From the NCBI GenBank assembly GCA_001790315.1, contig MGCE01000186.1, positions 1-5,116 on the forward strand: 5,116 nucleotides of DNA, given 5' to 3'. Position 1 is the first letter of the stretch, and each line of letters begins with the position of its first letter. The stretch is from Candidatus Rokubacteria bacterium RIFCSPLOWO2_02_FULL_72_37 (lineage in GTDB: Bacteria > Methylomirabilota > Methylomirabilia > Rokubacteriales > CSP1-6). This document shows, piece by piece, positions 4,724 through 5,116 of the stretch. The translations under genes were made by a program, and so were the position numbers. Under the pieces are notes generated by a model. The model worked only from the letters and a program-made list of their open reading frames with translations. It did not search any database and was not told where the DNA came from.

Positions 4724-5116
4724 TGCAACCCTTCACGACGCTCACCGCCGTCGCCGCGCCGATCGACCTGCCCGACATCGACACCGACCGGATCATCCCG
4801 GCGCGCTTCTTGCGCAAGCCGCGCGGGGCGCCGGGCTACGCGGACTTTCTCTTCCACGACGTCCGCTTCGATGCCGCCGGCGCGGAGCAGCCCGACTTCG
4901 TCCTGAACCGGGCGCCATACCGCGCCGCGGGGATCCTCGTGACGGCCGAGAACTTCGGCTGCGGCTCCTCGCGGGAGATGGCGGTGTGGGCGCTCGACGC
5001 GCGGGGGATCCGCGCGGTGATCGCGCCGAGCCTGGGCGACATTTTCCACCAGAATTGCTTCAAGAACGGGCTGCTGCCGGTGATCCTGCCGGCGGCGATC
5101 GTCGCCGATCTCCGGC
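4720..5116 (+). CDS. leuD: 3-isopropylmalate dehydratase small subunit (LeuD), N-terminal 132 codons, gene cut by right window edge
   Basis: LeuD is the swivelling-domain partner of LeuC and supplies active-site residues for isopropylmalate isomerisation. Translated by hand from 4720: PIDLPDIDTDRIIPARFL (14-31) is the family N-terminal motif. FLFHDVRF (43-50), PDFVLNRAPYRAAGILV (58-74), ENFGCGSSREMAVWAL (77-92) and VIAPSLGDIFHQNCFKNGLLPV (100-121) follow in canonical order. Ser83 and Arg85 fall in the aconitase-like SSRE motif. The residue after it is Met87, where E. coli LeuD has His (SSREHA). The start can be ATG 4720, forming ATGA with the leuC stop, or the next codon ATG 4723; either way translation is coupled to leuC. 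Normal length is about 200 aa, so about a third is outside the window. Confidence 0.93.
   Translation, partial: MMQPFTTLTAVAAPIDLPDIDTDRIIPARFLRKPRGAPGYADFLFHDVRFDAAGAEQPDFVLNRAPYRAAGILVTAENFGCGSSREMAVWALDARGIRAVIAPSLGDIFHQNCFKNGLLPVILPAAIVADLR

Overview
The window looks like chromosomal DNA of a high-GC bacterium. By hand count a line inside the substrate-binding gene is about 73% G+C, and the toxin-antitoxin genes are about 65%. The protein types (a secreted, non-lipoprotein oligopeptide-type binding protein, a bacterial-type LeuC/LeuD pair, a RidA-family protein and a thiolase) fit a Gram-negative, environmental, metabolically versatile organism. Soil Proteobacteria or a Rokubacteria/Methylomirabilota-like lineage would fit, but that placement is a guess from style, not from a marker gene.

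Layout: five genes lie on the minus strand, read from right to left. They are an extracytoplasmic solute-binding protein (1553-3166), a 74-aa antitoxin (1258-1482), a ParE/RelE-like toxin (962-1258), a RidA/YjgF-family protein (446-793) and the N-terminal 119 codons of a thiolase (1-359, cut by the left edge). Two genes lie on the plus strand: leuC (3317-4723) and the first 132 codons of leuD (4720-5116, cut by the right edge). The leuC stop and leuD start share an ATGA overlap. The binding protein and leuC diverge from a 150-bp spacer. That spacer holds a candidate promoter for each side and a perfect 14-bp GC palindrome between them.

How the genes work together: LeuC and LeuD form one heterodimeric [4Fe-4S] hydro-lyase, isopropylmalate isomerase or a paralog of it. 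Several sequence details and the divergent solute-binding gene leave room for a role outside leucine synthesis. Antitoxin and toxin form a coupled two-gene module inserted between unrelated metabolic genes. RidA and thiolase are co-directional with an 86-nt gap and may share a transcript. No wholly new system is evident. The points most worth checking are the divergent control region, the paralog status of LeuCD, possible integron-like core sites flanking the toxin-antitoxin pair, and the apparently SD-less start of leuC.
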